NCBI GenBank assembly: GCA_031264545.1
Contig: JAISDV010000131.1
Location: forward strand, 1 to 15,057
Source: Oscillospiraceae bacterium
GTDB taxonomy: Bacteria; Bacillota; Clostridia; Oscillospirales; Oscillospiraceae
Direction of reading: 5' to 3'
Length of the DNA: 15,057 nt
Of this stretch, positions 14,482 through 15,057 are shown one piece after another. How positions within the stretch are numbered: the first letter of the stretch is position 1; every line of letters begins with the position of its first letter. A model generated the notes under the pieces. It searched no databases and was not told the origin of the DNA. It saw only the letters and a list, made by a program, of their open reading frames with translations. Both the position numbers and the translations under genes were made by a program.

Positions 14482-14883
14482 ATGATATTTAAAAAAGTGC
14501 TGCGTGGATACAGCCCGGAGCAGGTGGATGACTATATCGGCATGCTTCGGGACGGATACACGGCTATGGAACGGGAATTCAAGGAGCTGGAGGCGGAAAA
14601 CGGACGGCTTGAGGAGACGCTGCGCGCGCAGCCTGATTCTGCGGCGATATCCCGCGCGCTGGTCAGCGCGGAGCTCGCGGCGGACCAGATCACACTGCAC
14701 GCGCGGGTGCAGGCGGACGAAATCATCTTTCAGGCGAAGGACGAGGCAGCGCGCATTCTGGAGGAGGCCAGGCTGGAAGCCGCGCAGATCAGCGCGGGAA
14801 AAGCGCGCATCGAGCGCCAGCTGCGGGATCTGCTGGCGGTGCTGGACAGGCCCATCCGCTGCGGTGAGAGGCCGGGAGCATGA
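14482..14883 (+). CDS. Small DivIVA-domain coiled-coil protein
   Basis: 133 residues, cytoplasmic or membrane-associated. The N-terminus FKKVLRGYSPEQVDDYIGML is the DivIVA signature (GYsPeqVDdyi), a region that in DivIVA binds curved membrane at poles and septa. Residues about 25-50 and 85-120 are charged, heptad-like helices rich in Glu, Ala and Arg, as in other DivIVA-domain proteins. It is shorter than DivIVA itself (about 160 or more residues) and lacks a long tail. ATG 14482 has GGGAGG at 14469-14474. Its stop overlaps the ATG of the second SipW-type signal peptidase (ATGA). I infer that it positions or scaffolds that peptidase or its secretion site. It is not obviously the division protein DivIVA, given this context. 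Confidence 0.85.
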   Translation: MIFKKVLRGYSPEQVDDYIGMLRDGYTAMEREFKELEAENGRLEETLRAQPDSAAISRALVSAELAADQITLHARVQADEIIFQAKDEAARILEEARLEAAQISAGKARIERQLRDLLAVLDRPIRCGERPGA

Positions 14884-15057
14884 AAACGCTGGAACAGCTC
14901 GAAAGCGAATTCCAGACGAGGAATAGGCTGCGCGCGCCCGGGGCCGTCGCCGGGCCGCCGCCGGAAGGCGGTGTCGCCGGGCTTTCGGTCCCGCCCCGCC
15001 CGGCTCCGGGGAGAAAGCGCCGGCCCGTGTCTGTGGCCGCCGACATCCTGTTTTACG
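14880..15057 (+). CDS. N-terminus of a second SipW-type signal peptidase (cut by window edge)
   Basis: 59 codons are visible. The first residues, MKTLEQLESEFQT, match the signal peptidase at 2032 (MKTLGQIDREFQT), followed again by a Pro/Gly-rich stretch, an Arg/Lys cluster (GRKRRP) and the start of a hydrophobic helix ending DILFY, parallel to NALFY in the first copy. The ATG overlaps the stop of the DivIVA-domain gene in the same way as the first copy overlaps the NlpC/P60 stop. The catalytic part lies beyond the window, so the family call rests on this N-terminal similarity and gene arrangement. Confidence 0.75.
   Translation, partial: MKTLEQLESEFQTRNRLRAPGAVAGPPPEGGVAGLSVPPRPAPGRKRRPVSVAADILFY

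Noticed and set aside
1..15057. Insertion sequence, prophage, CRISPR array, tRNA or rRNA
   Set aside because: I found no transposase, integrase, terminal inverted repeats, regular repeat-spacer units or RNA gene signatures on either strand.

Overview
The window looks like a G+C-rich member of the Clostridia (Firmicutes). The reasons are GGAGG ribosome-binding sites with some GTG starts, a class B sortase, SipW-type signal peptidases, a DivIVA-domain protein, an Agr-like LytTR/GHKL two-component pair and a MalT-like LuxR regulator. The genus cannot be named from this stretch.

Layout. (1) 1-137: tail of a membrane protein. (2) 305-3605, plus strand: a tightly overlapping operon of a secreted NlpC/P60 cell-wall hydrolase, a SipW-type signal peptidase and a class B sortase. 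(3) 3606-3797: convergent intergenic region holding a perfect 24-bp hairpin. (4) 3798-5900, minus strand: response regulator and histidine kinase. (5) 6123-9046, plus strand: mgtA, with its own sigma-A promoter, a 35-codon leader ORF and an intrinsic terminator ahead of the coding region. (6) 9269-9859: an unrecognised gene. (7) 9890-14053, minus strand: a large LuxR-type ATPase regulator followed by two multi-pass membrane proteins (one DUF5058-like). (8) 14482-15057, plus strand: a DivIVA-domain coiled-coil protein and the start of a second SipW-type signal peptidase, cut by the window edge.

Main discovery. Four promoters in this window carry the same operator: two 10-bp direct repeats close to ATTCGGAACA, starting exactly 21 bp apart and ending 28-29 bp upstream of a -10 box that has no good -35 box. 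They sit upstream of the NlpC/P60-signal peptidase-sortase operon, the two-component operon itself, the LuxR operon and the DivIVA-signal peptidase operon. This is the geometry of LytTR activator sites. I infer that the response regulator in the window controls all four operons, giving an autoregulated surface-protein export, processing and wall-attachment regulon with a second-tier LuxR regulator. mgtA lacks the operator and seems to be controlled separately by its leader.
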